A stretch of 64,000 nucleotides of DNA from Lentisphaeria bacterium. GTDB lineage: Bacteria; Verrucomicrobiota; Lentisphaeria; Victivallales; Victivallaceae. The notes beneath the pieces are model-generated. The model saw only the letters and a program-made list of their open reading frames with translations, searched no databases and was not told the DNA's origin. Each line of letters starts with the position of its first letter. Within the stretch, counting starts at the first letter, position 1. Shown one piece after another: positions 50,027 to 59,308 of this stretch. The stretch covers positions 3,906,001 through 3,970,000 of the forward strand of contig CP091727.1 of the NCBI GenBank assembly GCA_022009855.1, read 5' to 3'. The position numbers and the translations under genes are program-made.

Positions 50027-50928
50027 GCGCTTCCCACGAAGGCGGCGCTCCAGCCGGGCAGGGGAGGGGGCGTGCTTCCGGATGCTGATGTCGGAACCAG
50101 GTCCGCTGGCGGCGGGCGAACTGCCGGGTGGCGGTGACGATCCGTTCCAACAGCTGGTTCTCCGTCAGGTGTCCGGCGAGATGTTCGGCGATCAGCCGGT
50201 AGCCGATTGCCTGGTGGGCGGTGGGGGTGTCGAGCAGCCCGTCGGCGATGGCGGCGCGCGCCTCGTCGATCCAGCCTGCATCGAGCATCGCTTCGGCGCG
50301 CCGGGCAATCCGTTCGGCGAGGAGTTCGGGCGGAATTTCCAGCTTCCAGGCGCGGACTGCGTAGCGCAGCGTGTCGCCGGGGTTCTGTTGCAGCTCCAGA
50401 ATCGATTTCCCGGTGAGCAGTCTCACTTCGAGGGCGCGGATCAGCCGTCTTCGACACTTTCCCCCAGCGCTGAAGTGCGGCGGGATCGAGGGCGTGCATC
50501 CGGTCCTGCAGCAGGATTTCTCCTGCTTCGGAGTCATACTGCTCATCCAGTTCGGTGCGCAGCTGCCGGTCGGCGGGGAGGTCGTCGATTCCGTAGAGCA
50601 GCGCTTTCAGGTAGAAGCCGGTTCCACCGGCGAGGATCGGCAGCCGGTTGCGCGAACGGATCTCCTCGATGGCCCGTTCCGCGAGGCGGCAGAACTGGAA
50701 GACGTCGATCCGGGTGTGAAAATCGAATTCGCCGACCAGATGGTGGGGAACGGCTCTCTGCTCTTCCCGAGTCGGCTGGGCGGTGCCGATTTCCAGTCCG
50801 CGATAGAGCTGCATGGAATCAACAGAAATGATTTCGCCGTCGAGATGGCGTGCCGCCTCCAGCGCGAGCGCACTTTTCCCGGAGGCGGTAGGCCCCATCA
50901 GAACCAGCAGCGGAGGGGAGTCACTCAA
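49992..50928 (-). CDS. miaA: tRNA dimethylallyltransferase
   Basis: About 312 residues. It prenylates A37 of tRNAs that read UNN codons. The P-loop is GPTASGKSALA (residues 11-21), followed by ISVDSMQLYRGLEIGTAQPT and the ILAGGTGFYLKALLYG motif; the C-terminal QAIGYRLIAEHL and RQRTWFRHQ segments are typical. The likely start is a TTG at 50928 with GAGGTG upstream, overlapping the previous gene. A frame change lies near 50460. Confidence 0.92.
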
Positions 50929-52357
50929 CTTGCCGCACCTCGTGGTTTTCGTTTTCCAGCACCGGTTTCAGCTTACATTGAAAACGTTTTTCCAGCTCCC
51001 CGGCGGATTCTCCGCGGCGCTGAATCACCAGCGTCCCACGGGGTAGAGCGGGGACCGGGCCGCGCGGACCGTCGAAGAGATAGTTCCCCGGCGCGAATCC
51101 GTAGAGCTGACTGTAGAACATCAGCGGCCAGGGGTCGGCGGAGAAACTCATGTAGACCGGCGGTGCACCGTTGGGAAAACGCTTCTGCAGCGCGGCGATC
51201 GTCTGGGAGGGAACGTGGTTCGGCCGGAGATAGTACCCGTAAAAAAAATCGTCCGACGGCGCGCCGCCGCAACGGCGGGAGAAGGCCTGTCGCAGTTCAG
51301 GCCATTGCGCCGTCCAGCCCCAGCCGAGGGTTGCCAGGGTCAGCGCACCGATCCAGATTGCCGGCTGCCAGCGGCGGCGCCAGCGGCAGTTGAGCGCAGA
51401 GAGGTCGCGGATTCCGCCCGCCAGCAACAGTGCCCAGAGCGGGAAGAAGGGCAGGAAAATCCGGGGAAGGGCGCCGTCGGCAGCAGCAGCGCCGCCGGGA
51501 CCGGCAGCAGCCAGATCATCGCCCGCGCGGACCAGAGCCAGTTGTACCGGTCACGGTCGAAGGCGAGGATGGAGCCCGTCGCCGGAATCAGCAGCATGGC
51601 GTAGCTGTAGAGAAAAGCCGCAAGCACGGCACGCAGTACGGCCAACCCGTTGTCCCATCCTTCCCCGAGCCGGAGGACTCCGAAAAACTGCCGTGCCAAC
51701 GGCAGATAGAAGAGCAGAAACATTGCCGCAGGCGTCAGCGCGAGAATCCAGAAGCGGCGCCGGTGTAGAAATTTGCTTCCGCAGAGCGGCAGGGCGTAGA
51801 GGGACCACTCCGCCGAGGGCGGCCAGATTGCTGGGAATCGCTCCGGTGGTGAGAAAGCAGGCCGCTGCGTATCCGGCGAGCGTCTTCCCGGAACCGGAAC
51901 GGGCGTAGTCGAGGGCGAACCGGAGTGCAATTGTGACCAGCAGGGCGCTGAGCATGTATCCCGAACGGCGGTCGCGTAGACGAGGAACGGCACGGAGGCG
52001 GCGGTGGCGGTCAACACCGGAAGCATCAACACTCCGCCAAACTGACTGCGGAAAAGCCGGTAAAGCAGAAAAAGCGTCGCTCCGGCGAAGATCACCGAGA
52101 GCAGGCGCATCCAGACGACCGGATCGATCGAGGCCGGCTGGAGTTCGATCCAGAAACGGAGCAGCAGTGTGTAAACGATGTGGTTGTTGGGAATCGGGTA
52201 GTTGAAATAGATGTTGCTCACCGGTTCACTGAGGGCGAAATTGAGCACGGTGAGCGCTTCGTCGAACCAGAAGTCACGAAAAAGATAGCCCTGGACGAAG
52301 CAGAGCAGTACCGCCAGCACGGTCAGCGGAACGAAAAAATCCGGAACGCTGTCTCAA
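50921..52357 (-). CDS. GT-C-like membrane glycosyltransferase (PMT/ArnT type)
   Basis: About 478 residues with about ten membrane helices. The first periplasmic loop has FRDFWFDEALTVLNFA, the acidic DE pair of polyprenyl-phosphate-sugar-dependent GT39/GT83 enzymes; PNNHIVYTLLLRFW follows. The C-terminal soluble part is about 120 residues. It would transfer a sugar from a lipid carrier in the periplasm. The start is probably a TTG at 52357 after AAGGAGAAGG, with a T-run frame change just behind it. Other breaks lie near 51960, 51810 and 51470. The acceptor is unknown. Confidence 0.7.
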
Positions 52358-52381
52358 TGTCCTTCTCCTTGACTCTGCATG

Positions 52382-52421
52382 AAAAACGGGCCGGTTGTCG
52401 GCATGCACCGACTCCGGCCCG
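52382..52421 (-). terminator. Terminator of the ferredoxin gene
   Basis: CGGGCCGG at 52387-52394 pairs with CCGGCCCG at 52414-52421, with an inner GTCGG/CCGAC stem. On the minus strand five T follow. Confidence 0.85.
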
Positions 52422-52441
52422 CTTCCCGTCTGCGGATGCTC

Positions 52442-52612
52442 TTAGAGGGAGATCGCTTCGCAGGGGCACTCGCCGACGCAGGCGCCGCACTCGATGCAGT
52501 CCGCCTCGTTGACTTTGGCCTTGCCGTTGTCCATCGCGATCGCGCTCACCGGGCAGGCTCCGACGCAGGTTTCGCAGCCGCTGCAGGCTTCCTCATTGAC
52601 TTTCGCCGCCAT
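52442..52612 (-). CDS. 2[4Fe-4S] ferredoxin
   Basis: The gene is intact, 56 residues. Two cluster motifs, CSGCETCVGACP and CIECGACVGECP, each give CX2CX2CX3CP. It is a soluble low-potential electron carrier of the clostridial type, expected in an anaerobe. AAAAGGAGAAG precedes the ATG at 52612; an in-frame extension to 52708 lacks a ribosome site and overlaps the promoter. It has its own promoter and terminator. Confidence 0.95.
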   Translation of the reverse strand: MAAKVNEEACSGCETCVGACPVSAIAMDNGKAKVNEADCIECGACVGECPCEAISL

Positions 52613-52667
52613 TTTTCTTCTCCTTTTCAGGGGTTGGTTGTTTCGGATGTTCCGAAGATATGCGCGT

Positions 52668-52695
52668 AATATATCATTGGTTTGGCAAATGTCAA
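52668..52695 (-). promoter_or_regulatory. Promoter of the ferredoxin gene
   Basis: On the minus strand TTGACA and TATATT are separated by 16 bp, about 56 bp before the ATG. Confidence 0.8.
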
Positions 52696-52704
52696 GAATT
52701 TCGA

Positions 52705-54096
52705 TCAACCTAACTCCGGCAGAGTTCCGGCGATCACCGCCTGGCCGTGACGCTTGAACGCCTCGTCGGGAATGTGAAATTCGACATGGTGTTCCGGAAA
52801 TTCGTCGCGGAGCACCGCCTGCGCCTCCTCGATGATGATCGAACCGCCCTTGCCGGAAGAGACTCTGCCGAGGAGAAGCAGATGTTCCAGCTCATAGAAA
52901 TCGGCATAGTGGCCGACCGCGTAGCCGAGGTAACTGCCGACGGCGCGGTAGATCTTCTCCGCGCGCGGATCCTCTTCGGCCATCGCCTTCTGGACGAGTT
53001 TGAGCTGTTCCGGCAGCGGGGTCCCCCTCCGGAAATTCAAATCCGGCCGACGGGGCGAGACGGCCGACCGCCTGCTGCGACAGATAGTTCGCTCCGACTC
53101 CGAGGTCGCCGGACCATTCGTCGCGCGGCGCGTCGCACCGGTAATCGACCGGCGCGAAGGCGAGCTCATTGAGCCAGTCGGTGAGCGAGCCGGAAGGGGT
53201 GACGTAGCCGACTGCTTCGCTGGTGCCCATTGCAACCCCGAGCAGGCTGTTTTCCCGAGGCTGATCGAACCGGCGAGCGCCGTCACTTCGCCGTCGTTGA
53301 GCACGACGAACGGTACGCCGGGGAACTCCTTTGCGATCTCCAGAAAGATCGGCCGGACCTTTGTGGCGAAATCCGCTTCCGGAATTCCCCGGAAGAGTGA
53401 GGCGATGCGCGGCTGGTTGTCCACATAGACCCCGGCGGCGCTGCCGCCGATCGCGTCGATGCGCGGCAGTTTCGCCGCAGCCCGCCGGAGGGAATCGAGG
53501 ATTCCGGCGCGGTGGTATTCGATGTCGCTCTGGAAATAGGGATCCCAGACCACCTCTTCGCTGTGGAGGGTTTTCCCGTCCTGAATCGCCGCGCATTTGC
53601 GGTCGGAGCCGCCGAGGTCGAAGCCGATCCGGCAGCCGTCGAAGTGGCCGCCGAGTTTGACGCCGATCTCACCGGCGGCGGGGGCCGCCTCGAACGATGT
53701 GTTTTCCACCGTGAACGGCCGGTCGTAGATTCTCCGGCCCATCACGTCGTAATCGAACGCGCGTTCGCCGCCGGGGGCGTAGGCGCGCCGGAGCGCGTCG
53801 CCGATCCGGGTGCTGCCGCCGACGGTGAGTTTCCAGCCGCCCCGCGACCAGAGCAGGAATTTGACGATTCGTTCGACGTAGCGGAAGTTGAGTTCGAAAT
53901 TTTCCTCACAGTCCGGCAGCATCACGGTGTCGAAGCGGGAACGGGTGCCGTTGGCGCGTTCCAGCACGAGCGCAAGTTTGACCGGGGCGCCGGATGCCTC
54001 CGCCTGGCGGCGGAATTCCCGGTTCCACAATGCGGCGGGCACGAAGCCCGGGTCGAGTTCCGGCAGGTGCCGGGGAGAGAGCTGAAGGTCCTGCAT
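52705..54096 (-). CDS. ROK-family protein with N-terminal extension
   Basis: About 463 residues. The first 150 residues (from LSPRHLPELDPGFVPAALWN) precede the ATP/sugar-kinase fold, whose phosphate loop is GFDLGGSDRKCAA near residue 160 and catalytic base probably Asp in VLNDGEVTALAG. GVAMGTSEAVGYVTPSG is read in a second frame between breaks at 53250 and 53025. It follows nagB by 19 bp, so it likely phosphorylates or senses an amino sugar. Whether it is an active kinase is uncertain; the usual GT pair after DxG is GS here. Confidence 0.78.
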   Translation of the reverse strand: MQDLQLSPRHLPELDPGFVPAALWNREFRRQAEASGAPVKLALVLERANGTRSRFDTVMLPDCEENFELNFRYVERIVKFLLWSRGGWKLTVGGSTRIGDALRRAYAPGGERAFDYDVMGRRIYDRPFTVENTSFEAAPAAGEIGVKLGGHFDGCRIGFDLGGSDRKCAAIQDGKTLHSEEVVWDPYFQSDIEYHRAGILDSLRRAAAKLPRIDAIGGSAAGVYVDNQPRIASLFRGIPEADFATKVRPIFLEIAKEFPGVPFVVLNDGEVTALAGSISLGKTACSGLQWAPAKQSATSPLPARSPTGSMSSPSRRSITGATRRATNGPATSESERTICRSRRSAVSPRRPDLNFRRGTPLPEQLKLVQKAMAEEDPRAEKIYRAVGSYLGYAVGHYADFYELEHLLLLGRVSSGKGGSIIIEEAQAVLRDEFPEHHVEFHIPDEAFKRHGQAVIAGTLPELG

Positions 54097-54114
54097 GATA
54101 TCCTCTCCTGCCGG

Positions 54115-54900
54115 TCAGCGGTACCGTGCCCATTCCGGTTCGTTGGCGAAGACCCAGTTGTAGTAATCCTTCTGGGTGAGGGCGGCTGCGGCCGCCTCGT
54201 CAAGGATGACTACGGTGTGCGGATGCAGTTGCAACGCGCTTCCAGTCACCATCGAAGTGACCGGACCTTCGATCGCCTTCGCGGCGATTCCCGCCTTCTT
54301 CGCGCCGGTGATCAGCATGATGATCCGCTTTGCGTCGAGGATGGTGCCGACACCCATGGTGAAGGCGCGGCGCGGCATCGACTCCGGCGGATTGAAGTAG
54401 ATGCTGTTCTGCACGTAGGTAGCCGGGGTCAGCGCCTTTGAGCGGGTGCGTCCGGCGAGCGAGGAGATCGGCTCGTTGAAGCCGATGTGGCCGTCGCTGC
54501 CGATACCGAGCAGCTGCAGATCGATGCCGCCGCAGTCACGAATGGCAGCTTCATAACGTTCCCCTTCGGCGATTTCATCTTTCGCCATGCCGTCGGGCAG
54601 ATTGGTGTTGCGCATGTCGATGTTGATGCGGCTGAAGAGGTGGTGATTCATATAGTAACGGTAGGAGTTCTTATCCTCCGGCGGCAGGCCGATGTATTCG
54701 TCGAGGTTGAAGGTCTTGACCAGCGAGAAATCGACCTCTTTGCGCTGATTCATTGCCGCGAGGTCCGCGTAAACTGCTTCCATCGTGGCGCCGGTGGCGA
54801 GACCGAGCTTGAATTCCGGCTTGGCATTGATGGCGTCGGCGATGAGGCGGGCTGTCAGATGAACCGCTTCCTGTGTGGTGGGACGGATGATCACTTCCAT
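54115..54900 (-). CDS. nagB: Glucosamine-6-phosphate deaminase
   Basis: The gene is intact, 261 residues. It converts glucosamine-6-phosphate to fructose-6-phosphate and ammonia. The N-terminus MEVIIRP, GLATGATMEAVY, FNLDEYIGL, the catalytic loop LLGIGSDGHIGFNEP and VTSMVTGSALQLHPH are diagnostic. It is the first gene of a two-gene unit with the ROK protein, behind a clear promoter, which suggests use of host or bacterial amino sugars. Confidence 0.96.
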   Translation of the reverse strand: MEVIIRPTTQEAVHLTARLIADAINAKPEFKLGLATGATMEAVYADLAAMNQRKEVDFSLVKTFNLDEYIGLPPEDKNSYRYYMNHHLFSRINIDMRNTNLPDGMAKDEIAEGERYEAAIRDCGGIDLQLLGIGSDGHIGFNEPISSLAGRTRSKALTPATYVQNSIYFNPPESMPRRAFTMGVGTILDAKRIIMLITGAKKAGIAAKAIEGPVTSMVTGSALQLHPHTVVILDEAAAAALTQKDYYNWVFANEPEWARYR

Positions 54901-54948
54901 GGTTTCTGTTCTCCTGTTCGGTTGAAGAGTGGAATTCTTCTTCTGTAT

Positions 54949-54977
54949 AGTATACTGCCGACGGCAGGATTTCCCAA
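54949..54977 (-). promoter_or_regulatory. Promoter of nagB
   Basis: On the minus strand TTGGGA and TATACT are separated by 17 bp, 49 bp before the start. Confidence 0.6.
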
Positions 54978-55020
54978 TGGAGAAATTCAGACAAACTATG
55001 GACTTTTCGGTAAAATCATG

Positions 55021-55962
55021 TTACAATGTGGTCAATTCGACGGAAATTCCGGCTGCGATCCGATCTGCTTCCGCCGGGGAGAAACTGCCGGGAAAGGCGG
55101 TGAGGCAGTTTGCGCTGGCCGCCGCAAGTGCGCTCCGAAATGCTTCAAACGAACCATTTCCGGAGAGTATTTCACTCATCCATACGGCATTGGCGGTGTC
55201 GCCGCAGCCGATCGGATTGACCACCTCTTTCAGGGGGCGGCAGATGATAGACGGCAAGAGTCCGCCCGTCGCTCGCATAGGCGTTGTCGGGGCCGTCGGT
55301 GATGGCGGCATATTTCACCGCGGGAAAACGGAACACCTGACGCAAGCCGGATTCAACATCCGCTTCCCCGGTCATTTCGCGGAGTTCCTCCCCGGTTGAC
55401 CTTGTACCAGACTTCGGCTCCCGATTCAAATACGTCGCGCGTATTGCGGAAGGAGTCCAGCAGCAGGGGAATTCCCGCATCCCGGACCAGTCTCGCTGCG
55501 CGCGGATAGAGGTCGGGCTCGGTTCCGGTCGGCAACGTGCCGCAGAGAGCCGCGCCCGCGGCTCCGCGACAGAGCTCCTCCTCAAAGGCGGCGAGCATCT
55601 CCTGCACCTCGACCGGCGTGGCGGCGAACGATGGTTCGATCACCTCGGTCATCACCTGCCGGGCACGGTCAAGGCAGGTGGTGCAGCATCGGGTGGGGCC
55701 GCCGGTCATGATCGAACGGACCGGCATCCCTTCCCGTTCGAGTTCCCGCCGGATGCGGTCACCGTTCTCTCCGCCGGTAAACTGGATCAATACACCTCTC
55801 ATCCGCCCGTGGCAGGCGGCGGCGCGGCAGAAATTGATCCCTTTCCCTGCCGGAAAGGTCTGCATCTCCTCTGCCCGGTTGACTTTTCCATAATGAAACT
55901 CCTTGAAAAAATAGAGTTTTCTGCCAGGCGGGATTCGGACCGAGTGCGACGATTGTATTCAT
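55021..55962 (-). CDS. PfkB-family sugar kinase (1-phosphofructokinase/tagatose-6-phosphate kinase type)
   Basis: About 313 residues. The N-terminus ALGPNPAWQKTLFF, then FPAGKGINFCRA, GTLPTGTEPD and the catalytic NPIGCGDTANAVW (Asp as base) follow the FruK/LacC subgroup. It phosphorylates a sugar phosphate or free sugar. Frame changes lie near 55910, 55395 and 55240. Its start overlaps the stop of the Fe-dependent dehydrogenase gene (ATGA), so it is the last member of the six-gene run beginning with leuB. Confidence 0.82.
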
Positions 55963-57059
55963 GACACTCTCTCCAGAAGTTTGGAAATCTCCGCGTCGGA
56001 GAGAGCGCGCGGATTGCACTTCATGCTCCCGGAGCGGCAGTTCGCCAGAATGAAGGGATAGTGCTGCGGCGCAAGGCCGTACTCCCGGAAATTTTCCGGC
56101 AGATGAAGGGTTTTGCGCAGCGTTTCGATGCGGTCGATCAGCTCTTCCGGCGACACGCAGCCGAGTTGACCTGCGAGTTCGGTGAAGCTGTCGCGCGCAG
56201 CCTCCAGATTCCAGCGGAGCACTTCCGGCAGCAGAATGGCACAGCACACCCCGTGCGGCACATGCAGAATGCTGCCGATCGGATGCGCCAGTCCGTGCAC
56301 CGCGCCGAGGCCGGACTGACCGAATGCCGCCGCCCCCAGCATACTCCCTTCAGTGACGGGGTCAAACTCAGCCGGAACTCCTTCAAACGCGCGCGGAAGA
56401 TGAAAGAACAGTTTTTCCGCGGCCTGACCCGCCAGCAGACGGCTGACCGGCGTCGCCTTACGCGAGAGAAAACTCTCCACCGCCTGGGTGAGGGCGTCGA
56501 ACCCGCTCGCCGCCGTCACACTCGGAGGACAGTCGCGGACCAGATCCGGGTCGATCAGCGCGATGTCGGCGAGCATGTCGCCGCCGCGCAGCGACTGCTT
56601 GATGTCGGTGGCCGGGTCGCGCAGTACCGCGTTGGCCGTGAGTTCCGCGCCGGTTCCGGCGGTGGTGGGCAGCGCCGCGAAGAAAGCTCCTTTCCCGGGA
56701 ATGGAACGGCGTCCATAAAAGTAATCGGAGACGGTTCCGGGGCAGGGGAGCAGAACCGCGACGCTTTTGGCCACGTCGATGGCGCTGCCGCCGCCCCAGC
56801 CGACGACGGAAACCGCGCCGATTTCGCGGCCCAGCTCTCTGGCCTGCTCCACCTCCTCCAGCGGCGGTTCGGGGAAACGCCGCTGAAAAGCCGGAACTCC
56901 CGCCTCTCCAGCAGGGGGAATCACTTCCGTTTCAATTCGGGACCGGGAGTGTTTCCCCGCGATGAAGAGCACCGGTCCCGGGGGCAGTGCCTTGACAAGG
57001 CGGCTGCGGATGCCGCGGCCGAAATGAATTTCCGCAGGAAGGTTGACAGGGATCATCAT
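55959..57059 (-). CDS. Iron-containing alcohol dehydrogenase
   Basis: The gene is intact, about 366 residues. The NAD-binding loop is GWGGGSAIDVAKS and the next motif is LPTTAGTGAE. The metal ligands are expected in DPDLVRD and in GAVHGLAHPIG plus HVPHGVC, the group III Fe-ADH pattern. The product may interconvert an aldehyde and alcohol during fermentation or act on a polyol. The start at 57059 overlaps the rnc stop (ATGA); an upstream ATG at 57065 is too close to the ribosome site GGAG. Confidence 0.9.
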   Translation of the reverse strand: MMIPVNLPAEIHFGRGIRSRLVKALPPGPVLFIAGKHSRSRIETEVIPPAGEAGVPAFQRRFPEPPLEEVEQARELGREIGAVSVVGWGGGSAIDVAKSVAVLLPCPGTVSDYFYGRRSIPGKGAFFAALPTTAGTGAELTANAVLRDPATDIKQSLRGGDMLADIALIDPDLVRDCPPSVTAASGFDALTQAVESFLSRKATPVSRLLAGQAAEKLFFHLPRAFEGVPAEFDPVTEGSMLGAAAFGQSGLGAVHGLAHPIGSILHVPHGVCCAILLPEVLRWNLEAARDSFTELAGQLGCVSPEELIDRIETLRKTLHLPENFREYGLAPQHYPFILANCRSGSMKCNPRALSDAEISKLLERVS

Positions 57060-57775
57060 CGGCATTTCTCCTGATTGACGAGAAAATGATACAAACTCTT
57101 CGCCGCCTCGCTTTCGGCGTGTTTCCGGCTGGCGGCGCGACCGGTGGCAATATAGCCGTGCAGATGAACTTCGACATCGTAGATCGGCAGATGTTCTGGA
57201 CCGCTGGTGTGCAGAACCTGATATTCCGGTGTGGTTCCCCAGCGCCGCTGGGAGTACTCCTGAAGCAGTCCTTTGGGATTCAATGTGGTCAGCAGCGAAC
57301 GCGGGTCGGGGAACTCCTCTCCGGCCAATCGGAGTATGAAGTCGCGCACCACATCGAATCCGGCGTCCAGGTAGAACGCTCCCAGCACCGCTTCGAACAG
57401 GTCGGCCAGTGTGGAATCCCGGTCGGCACCGCCGGCGTCGCGTTCTCCGCGACCGGTCCGCAGATAGTCGCCGAGCCGCAGTTTGCGGGCGAGCCGGGCG
57501 AGCGCCGCTTCCCGGACCAGTGCGGAGCGCATCTTGGTCATCTCCCCTTCCGGAGCGTCGGGATAAAGGTTGAAAAGGTATTCCGTAAGAATGATTTCCA
57601 GCACCGCATCCCCGAGAAATTCCAGCCGCTGGTTGTCATAGGCGAGGTTGTTTTCCACCGCATAGGAGCGGTGGGTCAGCGCCTCGTCGAGCCGACTGCT
57701 CCACGGGCCGGGAAATCCCAGAGTCCGTTTAAGTTCCTCAAGATTGCGCGCCACAGTTCCACCCTGCGGTTTCAT
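57056..57775 (-). CDS. rnc: Ribonuclease III
   Basis: The gene is intact, about 239 residues. It cleaves double-stranded RNA, including rRNA precursors. The signature NQRLEFLGDAVLEI lies near residue 48; DLFEAVLGAFYLD holds the second set of acidic residues. A dsRNA-binding domain (PKGLLQEYSQRRWG through SRKHAESEAAKSLYHF) fills the C-terminus. The start at 57775 overlaps the lplA 3' end by 38 bp; a GTG some 20 bp further in is an alternative. Confidence 0.96.
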   Translation of the reverse strand: MKPQGGTVARNLEELKRTLGFPGPWSSRLDEALTHRSYAVENNLAYDNQRLEFLGDAVLEIILTEYLFNLYPDAPEGEMTKMRSALVREAALARLARKLRLGDYLRTGRGERDAGGADRDSTLADLFEAVLGAFYLDAGFDVVRDFILRLAGEEFPDPRSLLTTLNPKGLLQEYSQRRWGTTPEYQVLHTSGPEHLPIYDVEVHLHGYIATGRAASRKHAESEAAKSLYHFLVNQEKCR

Positions 57776-58436
57776 ATTTGGTACGGGCGAGCAGTTCCGC
57801 GTGGTCCAGCAGTTCCGCCGGAGGCGTGAACGGGATCAGCTCCGCGTTAAAATGGTGTTTCAGTGCCTTCAACAAAGCCTCTTCCAGCTTCTCCCACTCT
57901 CCGCCGGCCACCGTGAGCCGGATGCTGCCCTGATGGAGAATTCCGTTCCGGGTGCGGCGCTGAGCGGCTCCGGCGTATTTTGCTCCGTCGTCGGCGACGA
58001 CGTCAAACCGGCTCGGCGCGGTAAAGCACTGCATGGTCCGGCGGTCGACATGTGCGGATTCATCACGTTTGAGCGCCGCATGTGCTCCCAGCTCCTCCAG
58101 CATCGGCAGCATCGCCTCGTGGAAAATGCGGTAACTCTCCATGCGGTCAAGCGCGGTGATCGGGTGTCCGGCCGGAATCACTGCGGTGTAGGTCAGATCC
58201 ACGTCGTGGAAGACGTTGCCCCCGCCGGTGGGCCGTCGGACGATCGCATAGTGCGCCTCCTGTGACTCCGGATAACTCTGCGAACAGCCGATCGAAAGCG
58301 CCGGGCGATCCCAGCGGTAGGTGCGCAGCAGCGGCGCGCCGAGTTGAGGGGCCGCTTCCAGCAGCAGTTCATCCACGCTCATGTTGAACCAGGGATCGTG
58401 GACTCCGTCGCGCCAGAGCAGCCATTGTCCGGTCAT
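57738..58436 (-). CDS. lplA: Lipoate-protein ligase A family protein
   Basis: The gene is intact, 232 residues. WNMSVDELLLE-like N-terminus (WFNMSVDELLLE), RRPTGGGNVFHD and YAGAAQRRTRNGILHQGSI are the family motifs. The catalytic Lys is probably in DDGAKYAGAAQ. It attaches lipoate, or octanoate, to acyltransferase or GcvH domains. It lacks the long C-terminal accessory domain of E. coli LplA, so it may need a partner or be an octanoyl/lipoyl transferase. The start overlaps the upstream stop (ATGA). Confidence 0.88.
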   Translation of the reverse strand: MTGQWLLWRDGVHDPWFNMSVDELLLEAAPQLGAPLLRTYRWDRPALSIGCSQSYPESQEAHYAIVRRPTGGGNVFHDVDLTYTAVIPAGHPITALDRMESYRIFHEAMLPMLEELGAHAALKRDESAHVDRRTMQCFTAPSRFDVVADDGAKYAGAAQRRTRNGILHQGSIRLTVAGGEWEKLEEALLKALKHHFNAELIPFTPPAELLDHAELLARTKYETAGWNCGAQS

Positions 58437-59305
58437 TTGCGCACATCCTTTCTCTGCCGTCCGGCGAGGTAGGCGATCCGCGAGTCGAGCGAACTGCCTG
58501 CGAGATTCCAGCCGGAGAGCTCCTGGTATTTCCGCGTGAAATCGAAGGTGATGGTGTTGACATCCAGCGTGAGGGACTTGTCGAAGGCGCGGACACAGCG
58601 CAGATAAGAGCTGATCACCCTGGCCAGTTCGCGGCGGCGGCGTGATTCAGGCAAATCCTCCGCCCACACCTTGCATCCGTCGAGATCAATCACGCCCCAG
58701 TCGGAGTAAATTCCGATCGGACTCTTGCGGCAGAAGATGTTGCGCAGACTTAAATCGCCGTGTTCGACCCCGGCTCCGTGCATTTTGACCAGCAGCGAGA
58801 CGATGCCGGAGACAAACTGTCGGTAGGGGTCGCCGGCGGCGAACTCCCCGGCGAGCTTGTCGCAGAAGATTCTCAGTGGAGAAACTCCGCGGGTGACCAG
58901 ATAGTCGCAGTACGGCAGCCCCCACCGGTAGCTCCGGAGCGACGCAATCACCTCCGGAGTCGGAATTTCAAACTCCCGGAGCCGGATCGTACCGGCCAGC
59001 ACCCGGTAGGGACGCGGCATTTTGAACATGCGGCGGAATGCGTTGCCGAAACCGCGGTAGTTGTACCGCTTGACGAACAGCTCACCGATCATCGCGGCGC
59101 GGATCTTTTTGCGTGCCTTGAAGATCTTCGTCTCCTGTCCGTCAAGTTTCGACAGCAGCTCTTCCAGATCGCCGCCCCGCTCCTGCCACTCCCGGAGCAC
59201 CAGCCCGGAGAGGCCGCGTCTCCGGAACGGCAGGTAAGGGCCGCCGGATTCCCGGCAGCGATCAAGGATTCCCGGCATATCCGGTTCCATCGCAGAGTTC
59301 GGCAT
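58433..59305 (-). CDS. Kdo/lipopolysaccharide kinase-like protein
   Basis: The gene is intact, 290 residues. A small-molecule kinase fold of the Kdo kinase/WaaP group: FVKRYNYRG has the ATP-binding Lys, HGDLSLRNIF is the catalytic loop with Asp, and GVIDLDGCK holds the metal-binding Asp in place of DFG. It probably phosphorylates a sugar of the outer-membrane lipid core. It starts 3 bp after the leuB stop and its end overlaps lplA, placing it inside the leuB-pfkB run. Confidence 0.8.
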   Translation of the reverse strand: MPNSAMEPDMPGILDRCRESGGPYLPFRRRGLSGLVLREWQERGGDLEELLSKLDGQETKIFKARKKIRAAMIGELFVKRYNYRGFGNAFRRMFKMPRPYRVLAGTIRLREFEIPTPEVIASLRSYRWGLPYCDYLVTRGVSPLRIFCDKLAGEFAAGDPYRQFVSGIVSLLVKMHGAGVEHGDLSLRNIFCRKSPIGIYSDWGVIDLDGCKVWAEDLPESRRRRELARVISSYLRCVRAFDKSLTLDVNTITFDFTRKYQELSGWNLAGSSLDSRIAYLAGRQRKDVRK

Positions 59306-59308
59306 TGC